The notes: generated by a model not told the origin, from the letters alone. DNA of 64,000 nt from Deinococcus sp. HSC-46F16 (GCF_024171495.1 NZ_JALJZW010000001.1:956001-1020000), one strand, 5' to 3'; shown: positions 46,353-60,943, counted from the stretch's first letter. Numbers and translations: made by a program.

Positions 46353-48155
46353 GTGACGCAGCAGACCGTGTGGGCCGAACTCGTCGAGCTGTACGAGTAC
46401 CGGGTGGCCGACGTGCGGGCGGGGGGCCGACCCCGGGGGGGTCTGCGGGCACTGGGCGAGTTGCGCACGCGCCTTCAGGCCGCCCCCCTCGACCCCGGCC
46501 TGTCGCGCCGCCTGCGGGCCGCCGATCGCCTCTACCGGGCCTACCGGGCGGGAGGGGACGTGCCCGCCGAGCCGACCCCGCCCGCCGGGGCACCCGCTCC
46601 CCGCGCGGTGGGCACCCCCGACGAGGCGGCCCCCGCCGACCCCGCCGAGCTCCGTGCGTGGGCCGAGTTGCGCGGCCTGCGCTGGGAGCGCGAGCTGCGG
46701 ACTGGGCTGGAAGCGCTGGGGCGCGAGTGGCTGGCACAACGCGGACAGCCAGGCCTGCGGGTACTGCACGCCGCCGCCGAGAGCGCCGAGCGGGCCGCGC
46801 GGGGGCAGAGCGGTGGGGTCGCCGTGCCCGCCGCCGGGGACCCGCTGGCGGCGCTGGACCGCCCCACGGTCGCCCGTGACCTGCTGCACGGGGTGGCCGC
46901 GCTGCTGGGTACCCCCTCCGGCTGGGCGCGGCTGCGCTCGGCGCTGCTGGCGCTGGAAGCCGAGCCTCTGCCTCGCCACGCCGACGCGGACGTGCTCGCC
47001 GCGCACCTGCGGGCCGCCGAGCGCGAGCCGCTGGCCCCGGCGGCGCGGGGCGAGCTGGTGCGGGCGCTGCGCGAGGCGCACCCGGCCGGGCAGGGCACCC
47101 ACGAGCGCCCGCTGCTGCGCGAGGCGGCGGCCGAGGTGCGGCGGCGGCTGGGGGCGCTGCTGGAGGGAGCCCCCAGCCCCGGCCTCATCCCCGGCGCGGC
47201 CCTGCCCAGGAACTCGGTCCTGTACGCGGCCACGCCCCACGCGGCCCTGACCACGCCCCCACCGGACGGTGACTGCCTGACCCTGCACCTGGGGGGCGGG
47301 CGGGAAGCGCACTGGCGGGGCCTGGCATTGCGCTGGGAGCGGGTGGGTTCAGGGTGGCAACTGCTGCTCGAGGGGCCGGGGGGCCGGGAGGTCGCCCTGC
47401 TGCACCCTGGGCGCCCCGCCGCCGAGCGGGTGCAGACACTGGCGCTGGGGCCGCTGCTGCCGGAGGACGCCGCCCTGCGCCTGAGCCTCAGCGGGGCGCA
47501 CCTGACCCTGGACTGGCTCACCCCGCCGGGGCCGGACCTGACCGGGCTGGCCGCGCAGGCGCGGATCGTGGCCGCGCTGCTGCGCCCGGAGGAGGGATAT
47601 GCGGGCCTGCGCCTCGCCCGCGCGGTGGCGGGCGTGCTGCGCGGCGTTCCGGTCGATCTGGACGCCCTGGGACCCCACAGCGCCGCCCGCTACGCCGCCG
47701 CCCCGCCGGGTGCCCTCCTCACCCTGGCCCGCAAGGGAGCGGCCGCCCTGCACGCCCGCGCCGCCCGCCTCTCCTCCGCCGAGCTGGACGCCGTGCTGGA
47801 ACAGGCCCGCGCTCGGCTGGACCTGGGAGAAGAAGCCGCCCCCCGGCTGCGCGGGGCCGTCCTCGTTGCCCGCGAGGGGCTGCCCCGCGCCGCGCAGCCC
47901 GTCGCCGGGGGCGAGGCCACGCTCCCGGGGAACGGCACTTTCACCCGGCTGCGGCTGCCGCGCGATCCCCACCTGCTCCTGCGGGCCGCCGGAACCGAGC
48001 TGGAGGTGCGCCCCGGCCTGGGGACCCTGACCGTGCAGCCGCCCGGAGACGCGGAACAGGAACTGGCCGACCTGCTGGTCCTGAATGTCCCCGGCGCCCA
48101 GGTGCTCCTCGTGCGGGCGCTGGAGGACCTGGGCGGCGCGGTGCTGGCCGAGTAA
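46353..48155 (+). CDS. Unknown 600-aa protein divergent from the kinase
   Basis: 600 aa, GTG start fixed by TACAGT 7 bp upstream. No signal or membrane helix. It is Ala/Leu/Arg-rich: an N-terminal helical half (TVWAELVELYEYRVADVR; ELRAWAELRGLRWERELRTGL), a central beta region (CLTLHLGGGREAHWRGLALRWERV), and a C-terminal region with ADLLVLNVPGAQVLLVRALEDLG. I recognise no family. Its divergent position to a Ser/Thr kinase with a shared 265-nt gap suggests a partner or substrate. Codon use and GC match the neighbours. Confidence 0.7.
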   Translation: MTQQTVWAELVELYEYRVADVRAGGRPRGGLRALGELRTRLQAAPLDPGLSRRLRAADRLYRAYRAGGDVPAEPTPPAGAPAPRAVGTPDEAAPADPAELRAWAELRGLRWERELRTGLEALGREWLAQRGQPGLRVLHAAAESAERAARGQSGGVAVPAAGDPLAALDRPTVARDLLHGVAALLGTPSGWARLRSALLALEAEPLPRHADADVLAAHLRAAEREPLAPAARGELVRALREAHPAGQGTHERPLLREAAAEVRRRLGALLEGAPSPGLIPGAALPRNSVLYAATPHAALTTPPPDGDCLTLHLGGGREAHWRGLALRWERVGSGWQLLLEGPGGREVALLHPGRPAAERVQTLALGPLLPEDAALRLSLSGAHLTLDWLTPPGPDLTGLAAQARIVAALLRPEEGYAGLRLARAVAGVLRGVPVDLDALGPHSAARYAAAPPGALLTLARKGAAALHARAARLSSAELDAVLEQARARLDLGEEAAPRLRGAVLVAREGLPRAAQPVAGGEATLPGNGTFTRLRLPRDPHLLLRAAGTELEVRPGLGTLTVQPPGDAEQELADLLVLNVPGAQVLLVRALEDLGGAVLAE

Positions 48156-48157
48156 TC

Positions 48158-48235
48158 CGGATTCCGGCCCAGCAGTGACACCACCTGTTCACCCCGAGCG
48201 GACTGGCAAAGCTGCGGAGCAGGGCGGGCAGGAAC
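48158..48235. repeat. Dispersed 78-bp repeat, copy 2
   Basis: Second copy of the repeat at 38138-38215 (74 of 78 identical), directly after the stop of the 600-aa gene and before the converging ltrA. Nearby 48279-48303 has more GGATCCGGAATCC-like material. Confidence 0.9.
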
Positions 48236-48311
48236 AGGAGAGGCGTGGGGGCACCGCCGCGCCGCGCAGGGGCCGTCACGGAGGATCCGGAATCCATATC
48301 CGGCGGCCGGA

Positions 48312-49550
48312 CTACAGCGGCGACCCGCCCGCCCCCAGCCGCTCCTCCAGGTCCCCGAGGTGCTCGGTCGTGGGGTCGGTAGCGGTGATCGCCGCCAGTC
48401 CCAGCGTCAACGCCGCCACCGCCGCGTGCAGGGGCAGGGTGCCCAGCCCCGTCAGCGACAGGCCCGCCGTGACGAGCAGCCCCCCCAGCAGCGCGAGCAG
48501 GCTGCGGTCGGGCCCGACCCGGCGGTGCGAGAGCCGCAGCGCCGTGAAGCGCAGCAGCACCAGCGAAAAGAGCAGCGAGAAGAGCGACCACACCACGAGT
48601 TGCAGGTTCACGGCGTCGCGGGCATTTTCGGTGTCGCTGATGCCGTGGCCCATGCCGACCGCCAGCATCACCAGCCCCAGCGTGAAGGGGATGTGGCTGT
48701 ACAGCCACAGCAAAAAGGACCCCACCCGGCCCCGGCGGTGCGCCTCCAGCACCGGGAGGGCACGGGCCTGGTCGAAATACAGCCGCCACAGTCCCACTGC
48801 CGCCAGCAGCGCGAAGAAGGACGGCGCGAGGTCGGCCAGGGTCAGCGGGCGCTGCCGCCCCCCCGCGACCAACTCGGTCACGATGTTGCCCAGCGCGATG
48901 ATCTGGAGGAGGCCCACCCGCTCGGGCAGGTGCTCCTGATGCGGGAGCGCGTGGCCGTGGCGGTCCTTGATCAGCAGCGGCGTCACGAGATCCACCGCCA
49001 GCGCGACCCCCCAGGCCAACAGTTGGACGGTCCCGCCCAGAAAGGCGCTTCCCAGCCAGATCAGCGCGGCCAGCCCATACCCGGTCATCAGCGGACGGGC
49101 GAAGGCGGCCATGTCGGGATCCTTGCGGATCATCAGTCCGTGCATGGCGACCAGAATCAGCCGGTTGGCGGCGAAGGCGGCGGCGAAGACCGGGCCGTTT
49201 TCCGCGAGTTCGCCCCGTTCGGACAGGGCCATCAGCGCCACGGTGAGGAGCTGCGCCAGCGTGCCCCAACGGTAGACCCGCTCCTGGTTGCCGTGCCGCG
49301 CCGCAAAGGTGGTGTTGCCCGCCCACGCCCACCACACCGCCCCGAACATCACCAGAAAGTTGACGAGGTTGATCCCGCTCGGCGCGTCGCCCAGCCGCTT
49401 GGCGAGCTGGTCAAAGGCCACCACGAAGGTGAGGTCGAAGAACAGTTCCAGCCAAGTGACCTTCTGCTCCTCGGGCGTGCCGGGGGTCGCCTGCCGCTTG
49501 TCGCTGGGGCCGTCTTGCAGGGTGACGCTGCTGGGTTCGCCGTGGCTCAT
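48312..49550 (-). CDS. ltrA: Low temperature requirement protein A (LtrA)
   Basis: 412 aa with about ten membrane helices. The N-terminal QKVTWLELFFDLTFVVAFDQLAKRL and WWAWAGNTTFAARHG are LtrA signatures. The family was named for a Listeria cold-growth phenotype; its activity is not known. ATGA overlap with ruvA's stop means the two genes are co-transcribed, ruvA first. Confidence 0.93.
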   Translation of the reverse strand: MSHGEPSSVTLQDGPSDKRQATPGTPEEQKVTWLELFFDLTFVVAFDQLAKRLGDAPSGINLVNFLVMFGAVWWAWAGNTTFAARHGNQERVYRWGTLAQLLTVALMALSERGELAENGPVFAAAFAANRLILVAMHGLMIRKDPDMAAFARPLMTGYGLAALIWLGSAFLGGTVQLLAWGVALAVDLVTPLLIKDRHGHALPHQEHLPERVGLLQIIALGNIVTELVAGGRQRPLTLADLAPSFFALLAAVGLWRLYFDQARALPVLEAHRRGRVGSFLLWLYSHIPFTLGLVMLAVGMGHGISDTENARDAVNLQLVVWSLFSLLFSLVLLRFTALRLSHRRVGPDRSLLALLGGLLVTAGLSLTGLGTLPLHAAVAALTLGLAAITATDPTTEHLGDLEERLGAGGSPL

Positions 49551-50152
49551 CGCAAACGGCCCAGGCCCTTGCGAATCAGGGCGTCGGCACTTTGGGCCGG
49601 GTCGGCGGCGAGCAGTTCAGCCACCACCCCACGCACCTGTGGCTCGCGGAAGCCCAACGCCAGCAGCGCCTCGATGGCGTCGCGCCCGGCCGTCGAGGTG
49701 GGGGCCGCCGCCCGCGCCGCGCCGCCCCCCGCAGTCCCTGCCGCTGCCAGATGCTCGGGCACCTTGTTCTGGAGTTCGAGGACCAGCCGCTCGGCGGTCT
49801 TCTTGCCCACGCCCGACACGCTGGAGAGCAGCTTCACGTCGCCCGTGAGCAGGCCCTGCGCCACGGCGCTCACCGGCATGGCCGAGAGCAGCGCCAATCC
49901 CAGCTTCGGCCCCACGCCGCTCACCCCGGTCAGCAGGTCGAAGAGGCGCAGGCTGTCGGCGTCGCTGAAGCCGAAGAGAAGCTGCGCGTCCTCGCGCACG
50001 ATGTGGCGGATGTTGAGTTCGGCCTCGTCGCCCACACTCAACTTGCCCAGGGCGGACGCCGGGCAGTGGACCTCGTAGCCCACGCCCCCGGCGACGATCA
50101 CGGCACTCGCGTCGCGCACCTCGCGCACGGTGCCTTTCAGGTAGGCAATCAC
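49547..50152 (-). CDS. ruvA: Holliday junction branch migration protein RuvA
   Basis: 201 aa from GTG ([12 protein letters not shown]). OB-fold N-terminus, the two helix-hairpin-helix motifs [18 protein letters not shown] and [20 protein letters not shown], and a C-terminal UBA-like domain ([25 protein letters not shown]). It binds the junction and loads RuvB, relevant to radiation-resistant recombination. ruvB and ruvC are not in the window. Confidence 0.96.
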   Translation of the reverse strand: MIAYLKGTVREVRDASAVIVAGGVGYEVHCPASALGKLSVGDEAELNIRHIVREDAQLLFGFSDADSLRLFDLLTGVSGVGPKLGLALLSAMPVSAVAQGLLTGDVKLLSSVSGVGKKTAERLVLELQNKVPEHLAAAGTAGGGAARAAAPTSTAGRDAIEALLALGFREPQVRGVVAELLAADPAQSADALIRKGLGRLR

Positions 50153-50220
50153 ACGACTGATTCTAGGGGGCCACTCCTCACCCAACCGGGGGAAAGGTGA
50201 CGGGACCGCCCCCGGCCGGG

Positions 50221-50280
50221 TACACTGCCCGCATGACTGCCCGCGCCGCCAAGTCCATGCGAATGTCCCCGCGTCCCTGA
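50221..50280 (+). promoter_or_regulatory. metG leader: promoter element and 15-residue leaderless frame
   Basis: TACACT (50221-50226) is 6 bp before ATG 50233, opening 15 codons and a stop at 50280: [15 protein letters not shown]. It holds three Met, at 1, 9 and 11. It is followed by a strong hairpin and T-run before metG, which recalls an attenuator. Met is common at starts, so the Met enrichment is modest. Confidence 0.5.
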
Positions 50281-50291
50281 CAGGCCGGTCG

Positions 50292-50350
50292 GGAGGGGCG
50301 GGGTGAGACGCGAGAGTCCGCCCCGTCCCTCCTCCCATTGGGCCGTTTTT
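50292..50350 (+). terminator. Hairpin and T-run in the metG leader
   Basis: GGAGGGGCGGGG (50292-50303) pairs with CCCCGTCCCTCC (50321-50332), 12 bp with one G-U. TTTTT follows at 50346-50350 after a small CCCATTGGG hairpin. A further hairpin (50369-50375 with 50400-50406) lies just before metG. Confidence 0.5.
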
Positions 50351-50421
50351 CCGTATCCTGACGGGGTTGCCCGGCCCCCCTCTGCGAGAATCAGAGCGTG
50401 CCGGGCGGGGAGAGAGCGAGC

Positions 50422-52452
<2,031 letters not shown>

Positions 52453-52533
52453 GCGGCCAGCTTCCAGCCGGGAGGGGCAGGGGCGCGAGCCTGCTGCCCC
52501 TCTGCCTTGCTCCCCACGCCCTAGACTGCCCGC

Positions 52534-53369
52534 ATGTTCGTGATCGTCTCCGGCCTGTCGGGAAGTGGCAAAAGCACGGCGCTGCGGACGCTGGAGGACG
52601 CGGGCTTCTACGTCACCGACAACCTCCCGCCCGAGCTGTGGGGGGCGATGCACGACCTCGCCACCGCGCGGGGGCTGGAGCGGGTGGCGGTGAGCACCGA
52701 CGCGCGGACCCGCGACTTCCTGAGTGCGCTGGAAGACAGCTACGTGCGGCTCTCGCGGCGGCGTGAGGACCTGCGGGTGCTGTTTCTGGAGGCGACCTCC
52801 GAGGTCTTGCTGCGGCGTTACAACCTCTCGCGCCGGGAACATCCGCTGGGCGAGAACCTGATGCTGGACTTCCAGCGCGAGCGCGACCTGCTCGCGCCGC
52901 TGCGGGCCATTGCAGACACCGTGATCGACACGACCAACCTCACCCCGGCGCAGCTTGCGGAGCGGGTGCTGCGGGCCTGCCGTCTGGAACAGGACTTCGA
53001 CCTGCGGCTGCTGAGCTTCGGCTTCAAGCACACGCCCCCGCGTGACGCCGACCTGGTCGTGGACGTGCGCTCACTGCCCAACCCGCACTATGTCCCCGAA
53101 CTGCGGCCCCGCACCGGGCTGGAGGCGGACGTGGCCGGGTACGTCTTTCAGGACGCCGAGTCCGAGCGCTTTTACGAGGAAGTGCGCGACTTCGTGCGGG
53201 CGAGTGCCGAGCGGGCGCGGGCGGCGCGGCGGCATGGGTACACGGTGGCGATCGGCTGCACCGGGGGGCAGCACCGCTCGGTGGCGGTGGCGGCGCGGCT
53301 GGCGCAGGACCTCGCGGACCTGGGGGCACAGGTCGCCGACCACCGCGACATGCGGGTGGGTGGGGAGGC

Positions 53370-53373
<4 letters not shown>
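52534..53373 (+). CDS. rapZ: RNase adapter protein RapZ (YvcJ)
   Basis: 279 aa. Walker [13 protein letters not shown] at about 7-18, Walker B-like region DNLPPELW, and the C-terminal KRHP-like [20 protein letters not shown]. In Gram-negatives RapZ guides an RNase to a sRNA controlling GlcN-6-P synthase; in Bacillus YvcJ binds nucleotides and affects competence. TAGACT is 6 bp before the ATG (leaderless). ATGA overlap with yvcK. Confidence 0.93.
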
Positions 53374-54701
<1,328 letters not shown>

Positions 54702-54961
54702 GGAGGCCAGGAAAGGGGTTCATGGGCGGCCGTCTTGCGCGTTTCTCGCGGATGGGGACGGCGTTGCCGTCCACCCCCCACCCAGCCTCTCGCGGTGCGA
54801 GCTGTCCCAGTCCCCGCCAGGAGGAGGAACCCGAAGACCCATCTCTTTGCCTCCGTGGATTAGATGGCGTGGGGAGAGGGTCAGCAGCGCACACGGTTCT
54901 CCCTCTGCACGCGGCCTCCGGGCGGCGGGCCGGTCCTGAGCCCTGAGCTATGCTGGCGCCC

Positions 54962-55710
54962 GTGCTCACGCTGCTGACGGCCACCCTGCTCACGGGGACG
55001 CTGCTTTCCGTTCCCGACCCAGCCGGGGACGCGCGGGGGGACGGCGGCTACGTGCTGCCCCGGCGCCCCGCCGTGCCCGAGGCGGTCTTCGACCTCCGCT
55101 CCTTTCAGGCCGAGCCTGTGGGGAACGGGATGCGCTTCACGGTGGGGCTGGAGCGAATCGAGAATCCCTGGCAGGCACCCTCCGGCTTTTCGGCCAACGT
55201 GACCGACATCTTCGTGGGCGGGAGCGTGGGCGGCGAGCGCGAACTGGCCGACCTGCGCATGACCACCGGAAGCCAGGGCTGGACCTACCACCTGCGGGTG
55301 ACCGGCTTCGGAAGCGGGCTCACGCGGGTGGCGGAAGCCGGGGACGAGCCGACGCCCCTGGAGGACCCCACCGTGCGGCTGGAGGGCAACCGGCTGATCG
55401 TGGACGCGGCGATTCCTCCGGGGCAGTACGCCTACTGGGTCACCTCCAGCGTGTACTCGCCCCTGACCCCGGCCGGGGTGCTGCGCCCGGTCACTGCGCC
55501 CGGCCCGGCCGTGCTGCAAGCGGGCCGCGCGGGGGCTCCCGTTCCGGTGGACGTGCTGGCCCCGGCGGGCGACGTGGCTCCTTTCACGCGGGGCACCCTG
55601 GCCCCAGTGGGCCGCGCCCGCGACACCCGCGCCCTGACGCTGGCGGCGCTGGGCGGCCTGGGCCTGCTCGCCGTGATCGTGGCGACCGTGCGCTCGCGGC
55701 GGACCCCGGC

Positions 55711-55714
<4 letters not shown>
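54962..55714 (+). CDS. Secreted protein with C-terminal glucodextranase-like domain
   Basis: 250 aa; GTG 54962 chosen because TATGCT at 54949-54954 is a -10 7 bp before it, so the ATG at 54950 falls inside the promoter. A signal peptide ([17 protein letters not shown]) precedes a beta-sandwich like the glucodextranase/amylopullulanase C-terminal binding domain ([32 protein letters not shown]). A hydrophobic helix ([17 protein letters not shown]) and basic tail anchor the C-terminus. Substrate unknown. Confidence 0.72.
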
Positions 55715-56572
<858 letters not shown>

Positions 56573-56583
<11 letters not shown>

Positions 56584-57136
56584 GGTCAGTCGGGCGGGAA
56601 AACTTCAAGCCAAACATTCCCGCGTCCATCACTTCGCGTCCCCAGCGCCGGGAGGTTCGCAGGGGCAGAGCGACGTCGTCCAGCAGCAGGGAAAAGCCTC
56701 GGTGCTCAGGCAGCAGACGGAGGCAGGGGTCGGCGGGAGCCACGGCGTAGGGTCGGTCCGGCTGCCGTATCGGGCAGAGGGACGTTCCCCGCAGCTCATA
56801 GACCTGCCCGTCCTCCCGTGCCCAGCGACCTTGAACGTCTTCCAGGTTGAATCCAGAGAGCGACGCAAAATGCGGCAGCTCACGCGGCGGCCCCGCCCAC
56901 AGCAGCCCCCCGAGGGTCCACAGGACAAGGGAGAGGAACTGGGTGCCCACGATGGCCGCCACACCCCTTCCCGGTGGTCCCGACCGCACACGGGCGAAGA
57001 CGGCCAGCCCCAGCAACGCGGCTCCCAGCGCCCCCGCAACAGCCAGGCCCGTGGAAAACGACGACCCGGCAAAGCCCCAGACCACGAAGCCCACGCTCAG
57101 CAGGGCCACCCCGCCGAGCCAAACGCCGCGCCTCAC
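56573..57136 (-). CDS. Membrane protein of unknown function
   Basis: 187 aa from GTG, overlapping the 56-aa gene's stop (GTGA). Three or four hydrophobic helices ([61 protein letters not shown]), then a polar domain ([37 protein letters not shown]). No family recognised. It overlaps the converging EamA gene by 11 nt at the 3' end. Confidence 0.65.
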
Positions 57137-57303
57137 CGGGTCAGTGCCGCGAGCGCCAGCGGCCACAGCGCGAGCACGGGACAGCCGATGGGCAGCAGCC
57201 AGGGCCACGAGCGGCGCGGCACGAGAGAGGTGACGCCCAGCAGAATCAGCCCTCCGATCAACAGAAAGACCATCACTCCAGCGACCGGGAGGACCAGCAC
57301 CAT
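57133..57303 (-). CDS. 56-residue membrane microprotein
   Basis: 56 aa (MVLVLPVAGVMVFLLIGGL at the start), below the usual length cut-off. Two hydrophobic helices joined by a Pro-Arg-Arg-Ser-Trp-Pro turn (VPRRSWPW). It starts 6 nt after the DUF4127 stop and its TGA overlaps the next GTG, so the three genes appear to be one operon. The tight spacing argues that it is real. No homology claimed. Confidence 0.6.
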   Translation of the reverse strand: MVLVLPVAGVMVFLLIGGLILLGVTSLVPRRSWPWLLPIGCPVLALWPLALAALTR

Positions 57304-57309
57304 CCCAGG

Positions 57310-58569
57310 CTACCGCCCCTCCAACCGGAAGTCCCACTCGAAGGAGCGGCCCCAGGGCAGCGCGGCGTCCTCCAGGGTGTAGGTCAGCCCGACCCTCAGC
57401 GGGAAATACTCGCGGGCAATCTCCAGCAGCCGCGCCTGCCCGGCGGGGGTGTTGAGCCCCGCTTCCGGGATGGCCTTGCGGAGGGCGGCCCGGACCTCGG
57501 CGCTGTAGATCACGTCGTTGGCGTACTCGCGGGCCAGCAGCGCGTCCTGCCGGACAGGGTCCGCCCCCTCCAGGCTGAGGCGGGCATGGGCCAGGGCCGT
57601 CCCGACGTTGTTGCCCGGCGTCCCCCAGGCGGCCAGCGAGCGCAGGTTGGCGTGCTGCCGCAGGGTGGCGAGGTCACGCCACAGCCGCACGTTGCCCAGG
57701 TTGACCTGCGCCACGTCCGCCACCGCGACCGGCCCCTGACGCAAGAGGGCACTCACCCGCAGGGCGGCCCGGCGGGGATCGCCGCCGTTGTAGACGTAGA
57801 GGGTGAGGTCGGCCCGTCCGCCTTCAAGCACCCGAAAGCCGCCCGCCCCGGCGCGGCCCAGCACGCTCTGGGTCAGCGGGATGCCCTCGTAACGGGTGAC
57901 CTCCTGCGCCTTCGCCGGGTCGCTGTACTCCACCCGCAGGGTTCGCCCCGCCGGGGCCAGGGCACGGGCCACCAGCAGGCTCAGCACCTCGTCGGCGCCG
58001 GGGTAGACGCGGACGTTGGCGGGGGCCTCCTGCGCCAGCGCTGCGCCCTCGGCCGGAGCGGGGCTGCCGGGCAGGGCATCGTCCCAGGTGACGTGCAGTT
58101 CGCGGAAGGCTCCCTCCTCCGCCCAGCGCATCACCTCCCGCACCACGGCGAGGTTGCGCTCGCGGCCCGTGGCGTCCGGCTCGCGCGGCAGGGTGATGAA
58201 AGCGTAGACCGGGCTCCCGGTCCTCGCGGACCAGGTCCGCAGCGGCTCCAGGCGGGCCAGCGTCTCGGCCGCCGTCAACGGACTGGTGCGCGACTGCACG
58301 AGGCCCCCGTAGGCGAGGGCGTCGAGCGCCACCACCAGCGGCGTCCCGCTGGACTGCGCCTCCAGCCACGCGGTCAGGGTGGCCGGGTCAGCTTCCCGCG
58401 CCGCCGTGCCCAGCAGGTCAGCGGGGGGCACCCGCACGTCACCGCCGCGCAGTCCGGCGATCAGGGAGGGCAGCACACGGGTCGCCGGGCGCGAGTCCAG
58501 CGGGAGGAGGGTCTGGGCACCCGCCTGGCCAGCGAACAGGAGGGCGAGAAGGAGCAGCGGGCGGGGCAT
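57310..58569 (-). CDS. DUF4127 secreted protein
   Basis: 419 aa with a signal peptide ([18 protein letters not shown]). [33 protein letters not shown] and [17 protein letters not shown] are characteristic of DUF4127, a family of unknown activity linked to sugar or cell-envelope functions. It is somewhat shorter than members I know. TACGCT is 7 bp before the ATG (leaderless). It begins a three-gene unit with the 56-aa and 187-aa membrane proteins. Confidence 0.85.
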   Translation of the reverse strand: MPRPLLLLALLFAGQAGAQTLLPLDSRPATRVLPSLIAGLRGGDVRVPPADLLGTAAREADPATLTAWLEAQSSGTPLVVALDALAYGGLVQSRTSPLTAAETLARLEPLRTWSARTGSPVYAFITLPREPDATGRERNLAVVREVMRWAEEGAFRELHVTWDDALPGSPAPAEGAALAQEAPANVRVYPGADEVLSLLVARALAPAGRTLRVEYSDPAKAQEVTRYEGIPLTQSVLGRAGAGGFRVLEGGRADLTLYVYNGGDPRRAALRVSALLRQGPVAVADVAQVNLGNVRLWRDLATLRQHANLRSLAAWGTPGNNVGTALAHARLSLEGADPVRQDALLAREYANDVIYSAEVRAALRKAIPEAGLNTPAGQARLLEIAREYFPLRVGLTYTLEDAALPWGRSFEWDFRLEGR

Positions 58570-59033
58570 GAGCGTTAGCGTAGGGGCTGGAGGTGAGGGA
58601 GAGTTGGGCGGGCGGAACGTGTCGCCGTGTCGGCTTTGACTGGTGTGAGGGCAAGCTGCGGGTGCCTCCCCACTTCCAACCTCCCCCGCAGGGGGGAAGG
58701 GGCAGACGCTCACCTGCTCTCGCCTAAGCCGTCTTTTCCCTGTGTCTGCCGCCCTCAACGTCCCCGCCCCGCAAGCCCACTTTCCAGGCAGACGAGCCGT
58801 TCGGCGCGGACGCGCCGAGGCCTTTCCCCTGGGCGGAAGGCTGGCATGGAAGGGAAAACGTGGGCGGAGCAAGCGCTGCCGGAAGATGGGGGGACGACCT
58901 TCGCCTGGCGCGGCGCCGCTCCCCTGCCCCTCTGGGGGGTGGGGGTGGGGAAAACCGCCATCCAGATGCCCCGCCCACACATCGCAGCCCTTCCCGCCCT
59001 CTCTCCCGGCCCGGCGGCGTAGCCTGTCAGCCG
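58570..59033. other. 464-nt divergent non-coding region
   Basis: No credible gene. It holds -10 TACGCT (58577-58582, minus) for the DUF4127 gene and TAGCCT (59020-59025) for the ABC permease. Between them is GC-rich sequence with short G- and C-runs (CCTCCCCCGCAGGGGGG) and AGGGCAAGCTGCG, a word seen again at 61528, so repeat remnants are likely. Apparent reading frames have low-complexity composition. Confidence 0.6.
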
Positions 59034-60194
59034 ATGAACGGCAAAGACTTATGGACCCTCGCGTGGCGCGGCCTGACCCGCCGCCCGGTGCGGACCCTGC
59101 TGACCGCACTGGGCATCACGGTGGCGGTCGCCAGCATGGTGGTGTTCTTGTCGCTGGGGGAAGGCATCCGCAAGGTGTTCACCGCCGAGTTGGGCGGCAT
59201 CGGCCCCGACGTGCAGGTCAGCCTCAGCGGGTTTTCGCAGGGCTTTGCGCCCTCGCCCAACCTGCCCGAGGAGGTGGTGGGGCAGATTCGCGGCCTCTCG
59301 GACGAGCTGGGGATCACGGCGGTGACGCCCGTGGTGGTCACGGTGCGCGGCAGCCTCGACGTGACCCAGAGCGCGGTGCTGTACGGGGTGCCTGCCGCCG
59401 GAGGCATGACCAACGTCTTTCCCAACGCGCGGGTGGCCCAGGGCCGGGCGCTCACGGGAGCCGACGAGGGCGGCGCGGTGGCGGTCATCGGGTCGAAGAC
59501 GGCCGAGAACCTGAACCTGGGGCTGGGCAGCACCCTCAACCTCAACCGCCGCAGCCGGGTGAAGGTGATAGGGGTGCTCGCGCCCGAGTCGGGGCTGGTG
59601 GACTCGCTGATCTTCCTGCCGATCGAGACGCTTCAGGCGGCGGAGGGGGCCGAAGGCCGCGTGTCCACGGTCGCCCTGAAGCTGGAAGACCCCCGGCAGT
59701 CCCGCGCGGTGGCCGACACCATCGCCGAGCGGCTGGACGTGGAGGCGCAGACGCAGTCGGACTTCGTGTCCTTTGTGGACCGGGCGCTGCGGATCAGTGA
59801 CGCCGTGCGGTTCGGCATCAGCCTGATCGCCCTGATCGTGGGCGGGCTGGCGGTGGCGAACACGGTGATGATGGGCGTCTTCGAGCGCACCCGCGAGTTC
59901 GGCACCCTGCGGGCCATCGGCGCCCGGCCGGGCTTCGTGCGGGGGCTGGTGATGGCCGAGTCGCTGCTCCTCTCGCTGGCGGGCGGCGTGGGGGGGCTGC
60001 TGCTGGGGCTGGTGGGCATCTGGGGCGTGAACCTCTACACCCAGGACCTCGCCGGGATTGACGCGGCGGCCCTGACGCCCCGGCTCACGCTGCTGGCCCT
60101 GGCCATCAGCCTGCTGCTGGGGCTGCTCTCGGGGCTGCTTCCGGCCCGCAGCGCCAGCCGCCTGAACATCACCGAAGCGCTGGGGAGGGTCTGA
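59034..60194 (+). CDS. MacB/FtsX-type ABC transporter permease
   Basis: 386 aa. N-terminal helix ([26 protein letters not shown]), an extracytoplasmic MacB-PCD domain of about 200 residues, and three C-terminal helices with the FtsX-like [32 protein letters not shown] and [11 protein letters not shown]. It works with the next gene, an ATPase. No membrane-fusion partner is present, so it could act in lipoprotein release or peptide export. TAGCCT lies 8 bp before the ATG. Confidence 0.9.
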   Translation: MNGKDLWTLAWRGLTRRPVRTLLTALGITVAVASMVVFLSLGEGIRKVFTAELGGIGPDVQVSLSGFSQGFAPSPNLPEEVVGQIRGLSDELGITAVTPVVVTVRGSLDVTQSAVLYGVPAAGGMTNVFPNARVAQGRALTGADEGGAVAVIGSKTAENLNLGLGSTLNLNRRSRVKVIGVLAPESGLVDSLIFLPIETLQAAEGAEGRVSTVALKLEDPRQSRAVADTIAERLDVEAQTQSDFVSFVDRALRISDAVRFGISLIALIVGGLAVANTVMMGVFERTREFGTLRAIGARPGFVRGLVMAESLLLSLAGGVGGLLLGLVGIWGVNLYTQDLAGIDAAALTPRLTLLALAISLLLGLLSGLLPARSASRLNITEALGRV

Positions 60195-60880
60195 TGGGCA
60201 CCCTGCAGGTGGAGAACCTCTCGCGGGTTTACCCCAGCGGCGAGGGACAGGTGACCGCCCTCGCCCCCTTCACCCACACCTTCGCGCCGGGGCTGACAGC
60301 AGTGGTGGGGCCGTCAGGCAGCGGCAAAAGCACGCTGCTCAACCTGCTGGCGGGCTTCGACACGCCGACCACCGGGCGGGTGGTCGTGAACGGCACCGAC
60401 CTGCACGCGCTGCCGGAGGCGGGCCGGGCCGACTTCCGGCTGGCGCACTACGGCTTCGTGTTCCAGAACCACAACCTCGTGTCCATCCTGACGGCGCTGG
60501 AGAACGTCGAGTTCCCGCTCACGCTGGCGGGCGTGCCCCCCCGCGAGCGGCGGGACCGGGCGCGGGCGCTGCTCGACCGGGTGGGGCTGGCGGGCCGCGC
60601 CTCGCACCTGCCGTCGCAGCTCTCGGGCGGGGAGGCGCAGCGGGTGGCCCTCGCCCGTGCCCTGGCCAACGACCCCGACGTGCTGCTGGCCGACGAGCCG
60701 ACCGGCAACCTCGATACGCGCACGGGCGAGCGGGTGCTGGAGCTGCTCACCGCCCCCGCCCGCGAGGGCCGCACCGTCGTCCTGATCACCCACGACCGCG
60801 ACGTGGCGGCGTTGGCCGACCACACCCTGCGGGTCCGCGACGGGGTGGTGACGGCAGAGGGAGCCGGAGTGGGGGTGTAG
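60194..60880 (+). CDS. LolD/MacB-type ABC ATPase
   Basis: 228 aa. Walker [15 protein letters not shown]-loop FQNHNLV, signature [15 protein letters not shown], Walker [10 protein letters not shown] and H-loop LITHDRDVA. Overlaps the permease stop by 1 nt (TGATG), so the two are co-translated. With the permease it forms a two-component exporter of the MacB/LolCDE class. Confidence 0.93.
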   Translation: MGTLQVENLSRVYPSGEGQVTALAPFTHTFAPGLTAVVGPSGSGKSTLLNLLAGFDTPTTGRVVVNGTDLHALPEAGRADFRLAHYGFVFQNHNLVSILTALENVEFPLTLAGVPPRERRDRARALLDRVGLAGRASHLPSQLSGGEAQRVALARALANDPDVLLADEPTGNLDTRTGERVLELLTAPAREGRTVVLITHDRDVAALADHTLRVRDGVVTAEGAGVGV

Positions 60881-60943
60881 GGCAAGCGCGGAGCGAAAGG
60901 GCGAGGATGGGAACTCCACCTCGCCCCTCTGCGTTGATCGCTG

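Noticed and set aside
54721..54946. A 75-codon plus-strand frame (MGGRLARFSRMG...) between yvcK and the glucodextranase-like gene
   Set aside because: Its Pro/Ser-rich composition and lack of -10 or convincing SD make it look like chance; it ends just before the real promoter.
58742..59800. Long plus-strand frame over the divergent gap and permease
   Set aside because: Low-complexity Arg/Gly/Pro composition typical of high-GC shadows, and it runs in another frame through the real permease.
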